Below, piece by piece: positions 21,335 through 34,046 of a stretch of DNA of 64,000 nt. The notes beneath the pieces were generated by a model. It was given only the letters and a program-made list of their open reading frames with translations, did no database searches and was not told the origin of the DNA. Position numbers and translations under genes: made by a program. Position 1 is the stretch's first letter. Every line of letters starts with the position of its first letter. The stretch comes from Patiria miniata (taxonomy: Eukaryota; Echinodermata; Asteroidea; Valvatida; Asterinidae): the NCBI RefSeq assembly GCF_015706575.1, contig NW_024037064.1, positions 2,107,427 through 2,171,426 on the forward strand. Direction: 5' to 3'.

Positions 21335-23349
21335 GAGTGGTCGGGCACAACCCAACCACTCTCTGTTATTGTTCTGATAAATCTTTATTTGTTTTCCCGG
21401 ACAATACTTCTCCGCAGCTTTTCTCCTAAACGGTTCATGATATGAACTTGTAACTTACTTTCAATATATTTTGACCCTCATCCGTAGTGGTGCATATTAC
21501 TCTGACGTCATGATGATGTCATCGGGTGTCAAATAACAAGCCATTTTAGCTGGAAAAGTGACCAATTGCTTTCACCTATAACTCTTGAACAAAATCATCA
21601 ATCGTGTTTGTATTTTGTTACCAGATAGACCATGAATTGATAAACATTTTTTTGTCGTGTACGTGAACTCGCTTGACCTTTACTTCCGGTTCTACCGGAA
21701 GGTCAAAGTTAGGTGAATTTAAAATGAAGACGTTAGCCTGAAATCAAAACAAAGCAGAATTTCTTCGGTTTACGGTTTAACGGTTTACGGTATGATCCAG
21801 AAGCCTAGTGTGAACTGGTACCATGTTACGAAGATGTTATTAATGTTGTTATGTCATCATGACGTCATCAGGTATCAAATTACAAGCGATTTCATGGTAA
21901 ATTCTTACAAAATAGTTTGTGCTATATCTTTCGAACTAACTAGAGTATTGTGTTCGTTTTTTCGTGAGGTTGTAGACTATGTCATGAGAAACATTTCTTG
22001 TCCCCGGACATAAGACCGCTTGACCTTCACTTCTGGTGTTACCGGTGTTACCGGAAGTGCAATGAAAACTGAATATAATTCAACGGCGAAAGCATTTTAC
22101 TACACACATCATTTTGATAGTGTTTAGTGATGAATGCCAGACAAAAAAACCCAATGTGATGACGTCACAATTAGAAAGGGCGCCCCCTAACCAGTGGCGT
22201 AGCCAGGAATTTTTCAGTGGGGGGGGCACTGGGGGGGGGGGGGGGGGGGCTGGAACATTTCATGGGGGGGCGTCATGTAGGGGCGTCAATCGCTTCTCAA
22301 CAGTGGGCGGGGGGGGGACATACTTTGATCAGAACTGATGCGAGCGCGAAGCGCGAAGCCCTTACGGCGTGGGGGTTCGGGGCCCGCTTAAAGGCCCCGA
22401 AAAATTGGATTCTAGATGTTCTGTGGTGTGATCTGAATCAATTTCTTACCACTTTCCTCCATGCTTTAACTAATATTTTCTTAGCAAAAGATAATTATTT
22501 GAACATCGTTTTCGAGGTTGGAGTCATTGAATCAGCTATCGGTGTTCTGAGCTATAGGCGTGGGGTTCGGGGCCTAACTATATTTTTGTTTGTAAATAAC
22601 AACTTAGCCATAGCATATATCGTTGAAAGCAAGTTCACAACTTTCCTCACTTTCAAATTACAAGGCACTTCCGGTTTCAACCGGAAGGAAGGGTCACATG
22701 ATTTGCACATCATGTGCCCGCTTAAGGGCCCCTTAAAAAAATTGGATTCTCGATGCTCTGTGGTGTGATCTGAGGCAATTTCTTACCACTTTAACCAATA
22801 ACTAGACACGTTTGTGGACAAACACAGGGCTGTTTCGGTATTTTTTTGTGACATGTGACATGTAAAGTTTCAAGTATAAGTTCCATCCAGGAAGGATGTG
22901 TAGTTCTGTTGATAATAACTGGTGGGTATAATATATGATTACATTCCCATAGGGCTTTGAATTTTGATGTTACATGTGATGTGATGACCTCATGATGACG
23001 TCACATCAATTTTCATCTATAACTATATTTTTGTTTGTAAATAACAACTTAGCCATAGCATATATCGTTGAAAGCAAATTCACATCTTTCCTCAATCTCA
23101 AATTACAAGGCACTTCCGGTTTCAACCGGAAGGAAGGGTCACATGATTTGCACATCATATAAAAAATTAAGAACCTGGATTATTCTATCGATTCCCGCAA
23201 TCGTTAAGTTCAGGTTTCTCACAGTGGATTTTATATTGATTTTCAAAGATCTATTAATCTTTAACACATCCCGGTCTAGGCACATGCCAACTTTCAACCC
23301 CATCGGACCTGTACTTCAGGAGATATGGGCCTTCAAAATATGTTTATTA

Positions 23350-25173
23350 GGTGTTGGGCCTGAGCCCAACACCTATTGTTATTGTTAGAATTTACTATTT
23401 ATTTTTTTTTTTTATTTCTCCAAGACACATTCGTTTCCAGAACCGTTTGTCAAAATGAAAACACATATGAACTTCAATTGTCAATACATGAATGCACAAC
23501 CCACTGAACATGTGCTTTTTTGCAATTACGTCATTATGACGTCATCATGGGTCACGTGACGTCACTTCAAAAAATAATCAATTTTATCTTTGAAATTCAA
23601 TATAAAATCAACCGTGAGAGACCAGAACTTGAATTTTGCGGGAATCAACATGATAATACATGCTCTTCAATTAATCTTGTGTGCGTAAAATCACATGACC
23701 CTTCCTTCCGGTCGAAACCAGAAGTGCCTAATAATTCAAAAGTGGAAAAAGATATGAACTTGCTTTCAACGATGTTAGCCTGTGGGTGGGTTGATCTTTC
23801 CAAAAAAAATGATCGGTGACGCCATCAAGTGTTCGAGCGCCCTCTAGCGGCAGGTAAAAAAATGTCCAAAACGCATTTTCAGTTGATGTCTGTGGTGAAA
23901 TTTGCGGTAATCGCTTCCAAATTAATATACATAATGACCTTAATGCAGACAAGACCTGTGCGCAAAAAAAAATAATTACGTCATCAGACTGGAAGTTACA
24001 ATGAAAAGAACTCTTTTCCTTTGAAAATTGCTAAAAAATCAACCGTCAGAGATATAATCCAGTTTTGTGCTTCAAATGGCACTTTTAATAATAGGTCTAA
24101 AACTTCCCAAGGTTTCGTTACAATAAATTTACTAGAAGATGCCCTGCAGCCCCCTTGAAGTTTGAAGTTGAACACGCCTACGCATTGAAACGCTCATTTA
24201 ATGCCACATACATTGTGTGTACAGCAAATGGGGATAATTGCGTACAAAGGGAAAACTCTCGAAAAACAGTGTGCTGCGATTGCGTAAAAGGGAACTTCCC
24301 CTCATTATGATACTCAAAAATTGGGCTGGCAAAAGTGCCCATTTGGGCGCTTTTTTCAATTGTGCGCTTTTTCTAAAAACATGCGCATTGGGGTTAAGAG
24401 GGTATGGCGAGCAATATCTTGAATTGCGCCAATGGTGTGCGACCTTTACTTTTAGAGATATGAGCTATTTCATGGGTTTTTGTAACAATTGTACTTGATA
24501 AGTTTACAGTACAGCAGCATACGCGCGTGCAGATCCTCACCTGACTCTTTTTAACTATCCTCTGTATAATAACTCCACGCGCTATTTTTCAACCCTCAAC
24601 CCTCAACATCAACATCAACAATCAACAATCAACATTAACATTAACATCAACAATCAACATCAACATCAACAATCAACAGCAACATCAACAATCAACATCA
24701 ACAATCAATATTAACATCAACAAACAATATCAACAATCAACATCAACATCAACAATCAACATTAACAATCAACATCAACAATCAACAGCAACAATCAACA
24801 TTAACATCAACAATCAACATCAACAACCAACATCAACAATCAACATCAACAATCAACATCAACAATCAACAACAAAAAATCAAAATCAACATCGACAACC
24901 AACATCAACAATCATCAACAATGAACATCAATAATCGTTAATCAACAACACCAATCAATTATCAACAATCAACAATCGACATGAACAACCACCGTCAAAT
25001 TCAATCGACAATCAACATCAACATCATCAATCAACAATCAACAATCAACATAAACATAAACAACCAACCATCAACAATCAACATTAACAATAACAACAAC
25101 AATCAACAACAATCAACAATCTGAAAAAGCCAAACCTCTAGCCCAACACCGTGTGTTTGTCCTCAAACTCTAG
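23350..25173 (+). mobile_element. Helentron element B, nested in the hAT
   Basis: The left end GGTGTTGGGC (followed at once by its own reverse complement GCCCAACACC) has an inverted partner GCCCAACACC at 25,141-25,150, then a stem-loop GTTTG-TCCT-CAAAC and CTAG at 25,170-25,173, followed by T. This is the same layout as element A with different sequence. The 3' half is mostly an ATCAACA-type simple repeat. No Rep-helicase. Confidence 0.65.
24595..25122. repeat. (ATCAAC/ATCAACA)n low-complexity tract
   Basis: About 530 bp of mixed 6- and 7-mers (AACATC, AACAATC) with occasional breaks, directly before the 3' end of Helentron B. Strand-asymmetric: almost no G on this strand. Confidence 0.9.
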
Positions 25174-26130
25174 TTTTATATGATGTCATATGTCACGTGA
25201 TGACGTCATCATGACGTCAAGTGATTTTTCATCTATAACACATCCCGGTCTAGGTACATACCAACTTTCAACCCAATTGGACCTGTAATTCTGGAGATAT
25301 AGCCCAATCTGTCAGATCTAGCCGAATTCTGCTAGAAAATGGTCACAACATAAAAATCGCATATAATGTCACGTCACATGACTCATGATGACGTCACGAT
25401 GACGTCAATGTTCAGCACACAACTTCAGGTGCTGGTCGAAGTGTGTGCCAAGTATAAAGGCACTCGGATTGATTTTAGTGCCCAAAGTGCCGGGGACAAA
25501 AAAACGTGCACAAATGCTATGGGCAAAATGACTGGAAAAAAAGAGGCTGTTTCGGCAAAAGTGCCGACTATTTAGATTTAGATCAATGATAAATTTTTTT
25601 AGAAACTCAAAATCTCAGGGGGGGGGGCGACTGGGGGGGGGGACAAGGTTTCATGGGGGGGGCGGTCGCATGCCCCCCCCCCCCCCCCCCCCCCCCCGGT
25701 GGCTACGCCACTGCCCCTAACGGCACATAAAACAGTGTTTGCTTCTATAATTTAAAAATGTTCTGTTCAAATTTCACTAAATCGGCCTTTGATATTGTTT
25801 CATGAGCTACAATAACTTGCCAATGTTTCAAATTCATGACGTATTTAGACCGGAAGTTACTTCAATGAGAATTTGAAAACAACCATATTTTAAATTTAAT
25901 TTATAGGCTATCATTCAATCCATGTCGTATACCTTCGCAGCCAAAATAACGATATCCATTACCATGTTCACTTTTTGCTTCCAAATACTGTGACGTCATA
26001 AAACCGGAAGTTAGGTGTTATGATTGCAAACAAATGTTTTCCATATTTTCGTACGTTATTTAACTTCACAATGAAAAAAAAATGCCTGCCCGACCACTCT
26101 ACGTTTGTAACAACAAACGCGAACCTCTAG

Positions 26131-27054
26131 TTATGTCTATTTCTTTGTGGTCATTCTTCTGGGGTGATGTAGTAAGGGATGTTAAGGGCAATTTCTTCAT
26201 AGATGGAGCGGTAAAGCATAGTGACCCTGCTGACTGTTCTGCGGTGTTGGAGGCATGGGCTCACAAAACCAAGTGTTGTATTAGCTCTGCTTGCTATCTG
26301 ATTGATGTGTTTAAATTTCAACTCCAAGGTATGGATGGTTGGGTACAACAGAAAGGTTGGCATTCATCAATCTGTAGATATTATCATGATGATTTTTGCT
26401 TCTTGTCATATGTAGGGTGTGACATTTCTGTGGCTTAAATGACATCTGCCATTGATGAGACCAGCTCACAAGGCTATCCAGATCTTTTTGGAGTTGTTGT
26501 TGGTCATTGAAGTTAGCAATGCGTCGGAATAGTAGGCAGTCATCAGCAAATAACTTGATTTTGGTGTCTTTGCTAATGTTGTCACCAATGTCATTGATGT
26601 AGAGTAGAAACATCAAAGGGCCTAGTACGGTGCCCTGGGGGACTCCTGATGTAGGGTCTGATGTTTCTCCATCTACAACTACTTGTTGGGTTCTGTTGGT
26701 TAACCATGTTCTGATCCATGTCAAGGTGTTACCTCTAATCCCGTAGTGTTCTATTTTATGAAGTAATCTCTCATGGGCTACAGTGTTGAATGCTTTGCTG
26801 AAGTCAAGCACCTGCACATCTATCTGAGCTTTGTTATTTTGATCTAGGTGTCGATGGATTTCTTCCATGGTGTTTATGAGTTGGGTTTCACACAAGTGAT
26901 TAAAGATATGTTCCAGTAATTTGCAGGCTACCCACGTGAGGGAAACTGGTCCGTAGTTGCTTGGTGATGATTGGCCCCTCTTTTTGTATCCAAGGATTTG
27001 ATGACTGTCACAAACCAGGTTCGACTTAAGAAAAAGTTTTGGTTTCTGGGACAC
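26131..27054 (-). pseudogene. CR1-type LINE reverse transcriptase, 5' part (U2)
   Basis: The minus-strand frame 27,054-26,311 (247 aa) carries PSNYGPVSLTWVACKLLEHI (RT motif 2), VLDFSKAFNTVAHERLLH (motif A), SGVPQGTVLGPLMFLLYIND (motif B), KLFADDCLLF (motif C) and WSHQWQMSFKPQKCHTLHMT. A gap between LEHIFNHL and CETQLINTM suggests an internal deletion of roughly 30 residues, shared with U4. After a frameshift the reading continues to 26,131, where Helentron A interrupts it. No endonuclease part is seen upstream. The copy is inactive. Confidence 0.8.
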
Positions 27055-27134
27055 GTCACTTTTTAATGAATATTAATTATAAAGAAACAAAATTGCGCCC
27101 TCTTGCGACAATGACAGTTTTGTTTGGATCAAAG

Positions 27135-27725
27135 TTGGTAAGTGGCTGGTATTGTCAAACAGCTGTGGCTACTGTGTGGCTGTTGATTGTTGTATTGACC
27201 TGATAAAGTATTGTCTGCAAGTGGCTGGCATTGCCAAACAGCTGTGGCTACTGTGCGACTGTTAATTGTTGTACATGTGTTGACCTGATAAAGTATTGTC
27301 TGCAAGTGGCTGGCATTGCCAAACAGCTGTGGCTACTGTGTGGCTGTTGATTGTTGTATTGACTTGATAAAGTATTGTCTGCAAGTGGCTACTGTGTGGC
27401 TGTTGATTGTTGTATTGACCTGATAAAGTATTGTCTGCAAGTGGCTGGCATTGTCAAAAAGCTATGGCTACTGTGTGGTTGTTGATTATTGTATTGACCT
27501 GATAAAGTATTGTATGCAAGTGGCAGGCATTGTCAAACAGCTGTGGCTACTGTGTGGTTGTTGATTGTTGTATTGACCTGATAAAGTATTGTATGCAAGT
27601 GGCAGGCATTGTCAAACAGCTGTGGCTACTGTGTGGTTGTTGATTGTTGTATTGACCTGATAAAGTATTGTCTGCAAGTGGCTGGCATTGTCAAACACCT
27701 GTGGCTACTGTGTGGCTGTTGATTG
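27135..27725. repeat. ms2 79-bp minisatellite, array 2
   Basis: About seven monomers plus one shortened 56-bp unit at 27,361-27,416 (GCAAGTGGCTACTGTGTGG, 23 bp missing between two GTGGCT words). It continues after the MITE at 28,308-28,360. Confidence 0.9.
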
Positions 27726-28307
27726 CATATGGAGAACTAGGGAGCATTTGCTCACTTGCCACTAGTGCAGCTCTGTTTACGTGGGAAGACTGGCTCATAT
27801 CTAAGAGCTCTCGACAAATTTTCGTTAATCGCATCGCATCATAAAATATAGGTTTTCCTCTTTCAAATGAATATAATTTCTTCATGGTTAAAGGTGAATA
27901 ATTATGTGCACTTTTTCATTAAAAAACTGGTAACTCAGTGAAAATTTCGCGTTTCTTATGGTGGTCATGGCACATTTCCCCGATTTTTGAGGGTGCGGGT
28001 TTACTTCTTCGAACAGCACACGTGTGAACTCGGTCGCATACAATTACCTCGCACGGTTTCTGAAAGATAACACAATCAGCTTTCCATTCATGTAACAACC
28101 GTTTTGATTGGTTGAGAAGAACAAGGGGCACTTTCCTTGTCAAATCAGACATCGCTTTTGTTGCGAGGATCGACCTGCTGTTTATGTATAGTCCGGTCAA
28201 CGCAATGGGGCTGTGCAGGTCGCCGGGTCAATGCACCGTTGTGTGTGACCGCAGAGCATGCAGGGCTTTGATTTTCTGCACATATGGGTGGCAAAGTTCT
28301 CCATATG
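27726..28307. mobile_element. MITE with CATATGGAGAACT termini inside an ms2 monomer
   Basis: Inverted ends CATATGGAGAACT and AGTTCTCCATATG interrupt a monomer between TGTTGATTG and TGTATTGACCTG. No clear TSD. Length 582 bp here and 621 bp in U4 (59,711-60,331). No transposase. Present in both Q units, so it inserted before the P+Q duplication. Confidence 0.75.
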
Positions 28308-28535
28308 TGTATTGACCTGATAAAGTATTGTCTGCAAGTGGCAGGCATAGTCAAACACCGATTCGAAACGAGATGTAGAGGGCACACTTCAAGTAAGACA
28401 CAAGAGGGCACTATTTAAATAGAAATATGCCATTTTCATTACTGATGGCTCAAAACCCCTATACCAAACGATTGCTATTATGAACATTTTCTGTGGATCT
28501 TGTGATGTTCGTTATAGTGGCATTCCACTGTAGCA
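28308..28535. repeat. ms2 remnant and spacer
   Basis: One partial 79-bp monomer (28,308-28,360), then about 175 bp of unique sequence shared with 60,385-60,556. Confidence 0.7.
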
Positions 28536-29445
28536 CTGCTTGTTGGTGAGACCACTACTCCAGACTGGAGCCCCATATTCCAAGATGGGGCGAATATAAG
28601 AACAGTACACTGTCAACAAGTCATTGTCGGGCAGACGATGACGTTTGAGGACACGCAGCATATGTAATTTGCTATTTGCTCTCCTAACAAGATCAAGTAC
28701 GTGTGATTCCCATTTCAGGTCATTTTGAATTAGAATGCTGAGTAATTTAAGAACATTAACACACTGCAACGTTTGGCCATTAATGCTAATTTCATTCATT
28801 ACTGCAAGATTACGTGAGAAATTAATTTACATTACACACCATTTAGCAGGATTCACTTTCAAGTTATTGTCACTCGACCACTTTACAATATGTGTAACCG
28901 CATCTTCCATTCGAGAGGGCTGGTCTGTGCTCTGGGTTTCAATTGGCGTCATGTCATCAACGTATTTATAGGCATTGATACCGTCTAATGCACATGCATC
29001 GTTTATCATTGCGAGAAAAATAATAGGGTCCAAACATGTTCCCTGCGGTACTCCAGCATGTAGCACAGACCAGTTGGACATATGCGATCTATACCTTACA
29101 CATTGTTGCCGCGATACAAGGAAGTTTGTTATCCATGGGATCAGACTTTCTCGCACTCCTAATTTCAATAACTTTGAAACAGCAATGGAGTGGTCTATGC
29201 GGTCGAATGCCTTCGAGAAATCTCTGACAAGCAGAGTTGATGTAGATTTAGACTTCTCTGCATTCAGAAATACATTGTGTAGAATGTTTATTATGCAGTG
29301 TGAACCCACGTTAAAGCAACAACCCACGTTAAAGCAACAACATCTCCAATGTACCTCTTTTCAATGCAAATTGCACATCAACGACACTTTCTTTGGACAG
29401 CTGAGAGTCCACCACTCATGCTGCAAATTTTGTCCATCATTTTGA
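28536..29445 (-). pseudogene. YVDD-type LINE reverse transcriptase, broken copy (U2)
   Basis: Minus strand. The part 29,327-28,827 has STLLVRDFSKAFDRIDHS (motif A), LHAGVPQGTCLDPIIFLA (motif B) and YKYVDDMTPIE (motif C). The part 28,799-28,512 continues with LLSILIQNDLKWESHVLDLV and PILEYGAPVWSSGLTNKQC. The two are separated by a stop after KWCVM. Relative to U4 the 3' 840 bp of the element are deleted (60,557-61,397 there); the junction at about 28,535 (CACTGTAGCACTGCTTG) joins at a shared AGC. Confidence 0.75.
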
Positions 29446-29879
29446 AATCAATGATGCTCTGCCATTCGTAACCGAAGAGATGTCAATAAGATATCACTAA
29501 AAAGCAAATGAACTACCCCTAAAGATGGGCCACTTTGACATTTTTGAAGATCCTAACCTTTACATATTAGCCCATCGTTTTTCGAATTACCATTTTCTGG
29601 ATGCATCCTGTTCGTATGCATTGCAACCATTAACTGACTTAAATTGTGTTCCAGATGAATTTTGTTTGTTCCGTTCTTCTTTCAACTCAAACATATTCTG
29701 AATCCACACCGCTCCCCATTAATGGATCTTTTTCTCACTCTTCAACAGTGAACAACTTTATTTACCGCGTGGAACGTCATCCCACCTCATGAATGGACTC
29801 CACCGTGACTACACTTCTTGAGAGGTTGATATTAGCAGTGTTTTCAGCAGACTCTAAGGCCTGAATCTCCATTGGATTG
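29446..29879. other. LINE 5' flank and start of module S
   Basis: Convergence with module S begins at GATGCATCCTG (about 29,600). No gene seen. A 20-bp tandem repeat (CCCACGTTAAAGCAACAA) is at 29,306-29,342. Confidence 0.5.
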
Positions 29880-30245
29880 AGCGCTTGAACACTTGAACAC
29901 TTGACCCGAGTTGACGACCCCAAGGCCTTGACCCAATGGTGCGGACCGACGGAATTGGCCTGAGTCTTTAGCCAACGGCCATGCTCCGAGTAAGTGGCGG
30001 CCCACGGAATTGGCCCGAGTCGGCGGCCCACAGCAAACCCCCGAGGTGCCGGCCCTCGGAACGGGCCCGAGTCGTCATCGGCTCACGGCCTCGCGCCGGG
30101 GTGTCGTCCCACGGACTTGCTCGAGTCGTCGGCCCACGGCCTAGCGCCGCGGTGTCGTCCTACGGACTGGCCCGAGTCATCGACCATGCCTTGACCCGAG
30201 GTGCCGAGCTACGGATTTGACCAGAGCCATCAACCCGCGGCCTTA
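29880..30245. repeat. GC-rich 51-bp tandem repeat, copy 2
   Basis: Same organisation as 6,781-7,165, with point differences and one lost C (GAGTCGTCATCGGCTC) that changes the frame of the accidental ORFs. This argues against coding constraint. Confidence 0.8.
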
Positions 30246-30535
30246 TGACCACCACCGTGAATGCTCTTTGGAATTCTTGTGGTGAGTTTAATTATCTTTA
30301 TTTTAACACCCCCTTCCTGTGCAAAATATACAGTGCTTGATTTCCTATCACAATATGTATTCAAAGTTTGCATTAAACTCGTTCTCAAATGCTGAACTTT
30401 TCATTTCAAAAATTTCAGTACAAAGTTATTGTGTATGTCTTTGAAATGTCAGTATGAAATGGTGTACATAATAGATTCTGATAATTTTAACGATGGCTTT
30501 TTATAATTTGTGCGGCGGTAACTGCACGGCCATTG
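30246..30535. other. AT-rich spacer, no gene seen
   Basis: Equivalent to 7,166-7,498. Confidence 0.5.
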
Positions 30536-31250
30536 CTACCGTATTGTATCTTGTTCAATCCTGGCAAATGTTAGCCAGGTTGTAGGCCCTTCAGTTTTCT
30601 CTGGTGCAAGGGGAATACCCAGCTTATTACTCAGTGTTTGAAATCCGACCAAATCATGCACACCCTGTTGATGAGATGTTGAAATGATTAGAAAATCATC
30701 CAGAATATGGACTATTCCAGAATAAATGGTTAACACTTTATATCTAGTTTAGATGGCACACATCCTGGGCCCACTTTCTTCAAAATTTGTATTGCGTCAT
30801 CGGTTGACGCATACTTGACTGTTGTGTTGCAATCTGGTATTCCATCGTTTACGGAACCATGTTTAGGATGAGACAAATGATGAATTATTCAAAATGAACC
30901 AGGCTGTCTTTTAGGAACTAAACCAATCGAGCTAACGCAAAAATTATCAAGTGGCAAGTCTTGGAACGGCCCTGCGAGCCTACCTTGTCTAAGTTCTAAC
31001 CCTAGTTTTTCAGAAACCACTTTTGGATTTTGAGGAGCAGATTTTAAATTTGTTGATGTCCTAAATTTTTGATTGCCTGTAAAACCTAAAAACCAATTGT
31101 AAAACCATGAATTAAGAATTTGTGCTTAATGCCATCATAGCCTGGTAACATGGTTTGAAGCACATCTTTATTTACTGGTGTTATTGGTTTGTCCTGGGAT
31201 AAATGAGGTCTGTCCCCTTCCTGTTCTGCTTTTAGGCTGTGTATAGGCCT
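30536..31250 (-). pseudogene. DIRS-type RT remnant, copy 2
   Basis: Same blocks as copy 1: VNKDVLQTMLPGYDGIKHKF, GRLAGPFQDLPLDNF, HLSHPKHGSVNDGIPD and VHILDDFLIISTSHQQGV. It has the same missing RT core and broken frames. Confidence 0.6.
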
Positions 31251-32876
31251 ATAGGGCGATCTGACTCTGTTATTATGTTTATCCACAAATGAGTTCCGGT
31301 AGCAGGGCTTTGCTTTCTGGGGTTAATTCAATGTTTTCTTTCCCTTTCGAGCCCTGGCACGAATACAGCTCAATAATTCAAATGTTTCCTTTCGTTATTT
31401 GAATCCTTTCAGCAAAGTGAGGACCACTGACTGATGAGGGAATTGCTCTACTGAGATGAGGATGAGCCTGCCTCATGACATTGTCAGGGCTCCGACAGCC
31501 TCATCAAACAGAGACCCGAGGAAGCGGAAGCAGGGAGGAGGACCGACAGATGAACGGATGACCTGCTTGCTGGGCTACCCATTACTGATTCTTGAGGTTA
31601 GTTTTTAGTTACATGTACCTAAAGAATAAGCAGAAACAAGTAATCAAAATGGGTGATCTGGCACTCTTCTATGTTCTCCCACAAATAAAGAGTGCTGGTA
31701 GTGGGGCACTGCTTTGTGGGGTTAATTCGAACATTTCTTTCCCCACCCCTCTTGCTCTACCTTTCAGATATTTCTTAATAATGATAACCCAGTCAAAACC
31801 TAGAAAACTCAGAGTCATTGTGAAGATGTACTCTGGAGGAATGCTATCAGTCAAAACCTAGAAAACTCAGAGTCATCGTGAAGAATTATTTGATATTTTA
31901 TAAGGAGGATTTAAACGTACATACAGACTGGACATTTGTCACAAAATGTCTCTCCCTGTTTATACATTACCCCAATCACATCATAAATTTGAAGCCATTT
32001 TGAAAACTGATATTCTCGTTTGACAACAATGTAAAATGGCTTAATAATGTAACTGGAAGCGCCTATTAGAAACTGAATTTTGTCCTAAGCACCTTTTTCC
32101 TATCAGTGAAAAAAAAAGAGAAAAAATACTAGCTCATCTTTTACCTTTATATGCAACATCCATAAACTTATGTAATTGGCCCATTAGAACCCTCCGATGC
32201 AAACATGCATACTCAGCCATGCTGTTACTTGGGTCAAAATCAGTCAAGTGACCGTTTTTTGACCCAATGGAATTCTATGCATAGAACTAAATTATTGACC
32301 CGTTTTGACTGCTTAAGTAACTGGCCATGAGAATGACTTGACCAACTGTGACCCGTAGAACAGTTGTTGATAATGAATATTTGCTGACTGTTATTGTCTC
32401 GTTAAAGTACTGTCATAGTCAGTAAGTTGCTGGTATTGACTGTTTGAAACATGATCCCTGTCAAAACAGCTGTGGGTGCTAAATTGCTGTTGACTGTTTT
32501 TGACTTGACAGTCCTTCTGATTTGAAAATCACAGGCGTGTGGAAAAAGGCACATCTGGACTTTTCGAGGTGTGTATTTTTTCTAGGTGTGTGATTTTCTA
32601 GGTGTGTGATCTGTGGTCCAGGGAAATTCAGACATGCAATTGTTCACACTACGTGGGAAGCTTTTAGGTGTGCGATGGTGTGGGGGTGTGATCGCACGCC
32701 TCAAATCAGAAGGACTGACTTGACAAAGTGCTGTCCACAGTTGATGGTTGGTATTGACTGAAACATGATCCCTGTCAAAAAATCCCCCCCTACCTATTAC
32801 CCTGTTTTCAAATGCCATGTAATTGGAAGCAGAACTTTTTGGGTGGGGGCCTATTGGTATTGTCAGCAATTGGTAA
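31251..32876. other. Module S, trailing part, copy 2
   Basis: As 8,316-9,724. At 31,255-31,390 it has an extra about 135 bp (TTATTATGTTTATCCACAAA..), shared with U3, where U1 has the telomere-like tract. No gene seen. Confidence 0.5.
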
Positions 32877-33565
32877 GTGGCTGGTATTATCAAACAGCTG
32901 TGGCTACTGTGTGGCTGTTGATTGTTGTATTGACCTGATAAAGTATTGTATGCAAGTGGCTGGTATTGTCAAACAGCTGTGGCTACTGTGTGGCTGTTGA
33001 TTGTTGTTTTGACCTGATAAAGTATTGTCTGCAAGTGGCTGGTATTATCATACAGCTGTGGCTGCTGTGTGGCTGTTGATTGTTGTATTGACCTGATAAA
33101 GTATTGTCTGCAAGTGGCTGGTATTATCAAACAGCTGTGGCTACTGTGTGGCTGTTGATTGTTGTATTGACCTGATAAAGTATTGTCTGCAAGTGGCAGG
33201 CATTATCAAACAGCTGTGGCTACTGTGTGGCTGTTGATTGTTGTATTGACCTGATAAAGTATTGTATGCAAGTGGCTGGTATTATCAAACAGCTGTGGCT
33301 ACTGTGTGGCTGTTGATTGTTGTTTTGACCTGATAAAGTATTGTCTGCAAGTGGCTGGTATTATCAAACAGCTGTGGCTACTGTGTGGCTGTTGATTGTT
33401 GTATTGACCTGATAAAGTATTGTCTGTAAGTGGCAGGCATTGTCAAACAGCTGTGGCTACTGTGTGGTTGTTGATTGTTGTATTGACCAGATAAGGTATT
33501 GTCTGCAAGTGGCTGGTATTGTCAAACAGCTGTGGCTGCTGTGTGGCTGTTGATTGTTGTATTGA
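32877..33565. repeat. ms2 79-bp minisatellite, array 3
   Basis: About nine monomers. Variants GTATTATCAAACAG and TTTTGACCTG recur in alternating monomers, pointing to copying of blocks longer than one monomer. Confidence 0.9.
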
Positions 33566-34046
33566 CCTGAGTAATGTTATAGAGTGCAGCGCTACTAACT
33601 GGCGGCTCCTCATCATGCTCTCCACCAATGTACTGATTTCCTCTTTCTTAGCGGTGTTTCCAGTCATGTCTTCATGTCAAGTTGAACTTTAGCGCATACT
33701 GATCAACATGGTGAGCCAGAATATATGTAACATCATCTGGTTTGGGAGCATTTTAAGGGAGTTTTTCCTTCCTTTCCTGTGCATTTGGGGCTGTAGCAGT
33801 TTTTCTGCGCACCAAGACGTCAGGTATCTTTTGTGACTAGTAGATCACACCTTCTGCTGGTAACAATTGGATGTTCCTCCAGCACCAGTGGTATCTGTGA
33901 GACATGGTTATCCATCGTATCCTCCACAGCATTGATTTGAATCTTTTGTGCACTGAGATTGAAGGCAACCATCTGTCAGCCCGATGCAGTGTTGCCAGTG
34001 TTGTAGTCGAGTATTTTTTTCTGAGTACCGAGTACTGCCGAGTACT

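Larger units (their letters stand above)
22192..25713. mobile_element. hAT-like element with perfect 8-bp TSD
   Basis: CCCCTAAC is duplicated at 22,184-22,191 and 25,714-25,721. Terminal inverted repeat: CAGTGGCGTAGCCA at the left, TGGCTACGCCACTG at the right, extended by poly-G (22,218-22,250) and poly-C (25,619-25,697) subterminal runs. Length 3,522 bp. No transposase frame found. The interior holds antisense copies of the GGGGCCCTTAAGCGGGCCCC module (22,345-22,440; 22,706-22,775) and a second Helentron. Confidence 0.85.
21335..26130 (+). mobile_element. Helentron (Helitron2-like) element A, with nested hAT
   Basis: The left end GAGTGGTCGGGCA has its inverted partner TGCCCGACCACTC at 26,087-26,099. 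About 30 bp further the element ends in a 7-bp stem-loop (CGTTTGT, AACA, ACAAACG at 26,102-26,119) and CTAG (26,127-26,130), followed by T. Asymmetric inverted repeats plus a 3' hairpin and CTAG are the Helentron layout, with insertion between T and T. U4 has the empty site near 57,440 (GGGCTGATTATGTC) inside a continuous LINE. Without the hAT the element is about 1.27 kb and has no Rep-helicase, so it is non-autonomous. Confidence 0.7.

Noticed and set aside
28112..28315. 67-aa frame conserved between 28,112 and 60,136
   Set aside because: Lies inside a MITE and is conserved only because the Q units are recent duplicates; overlapping frames are open on the other strand too.
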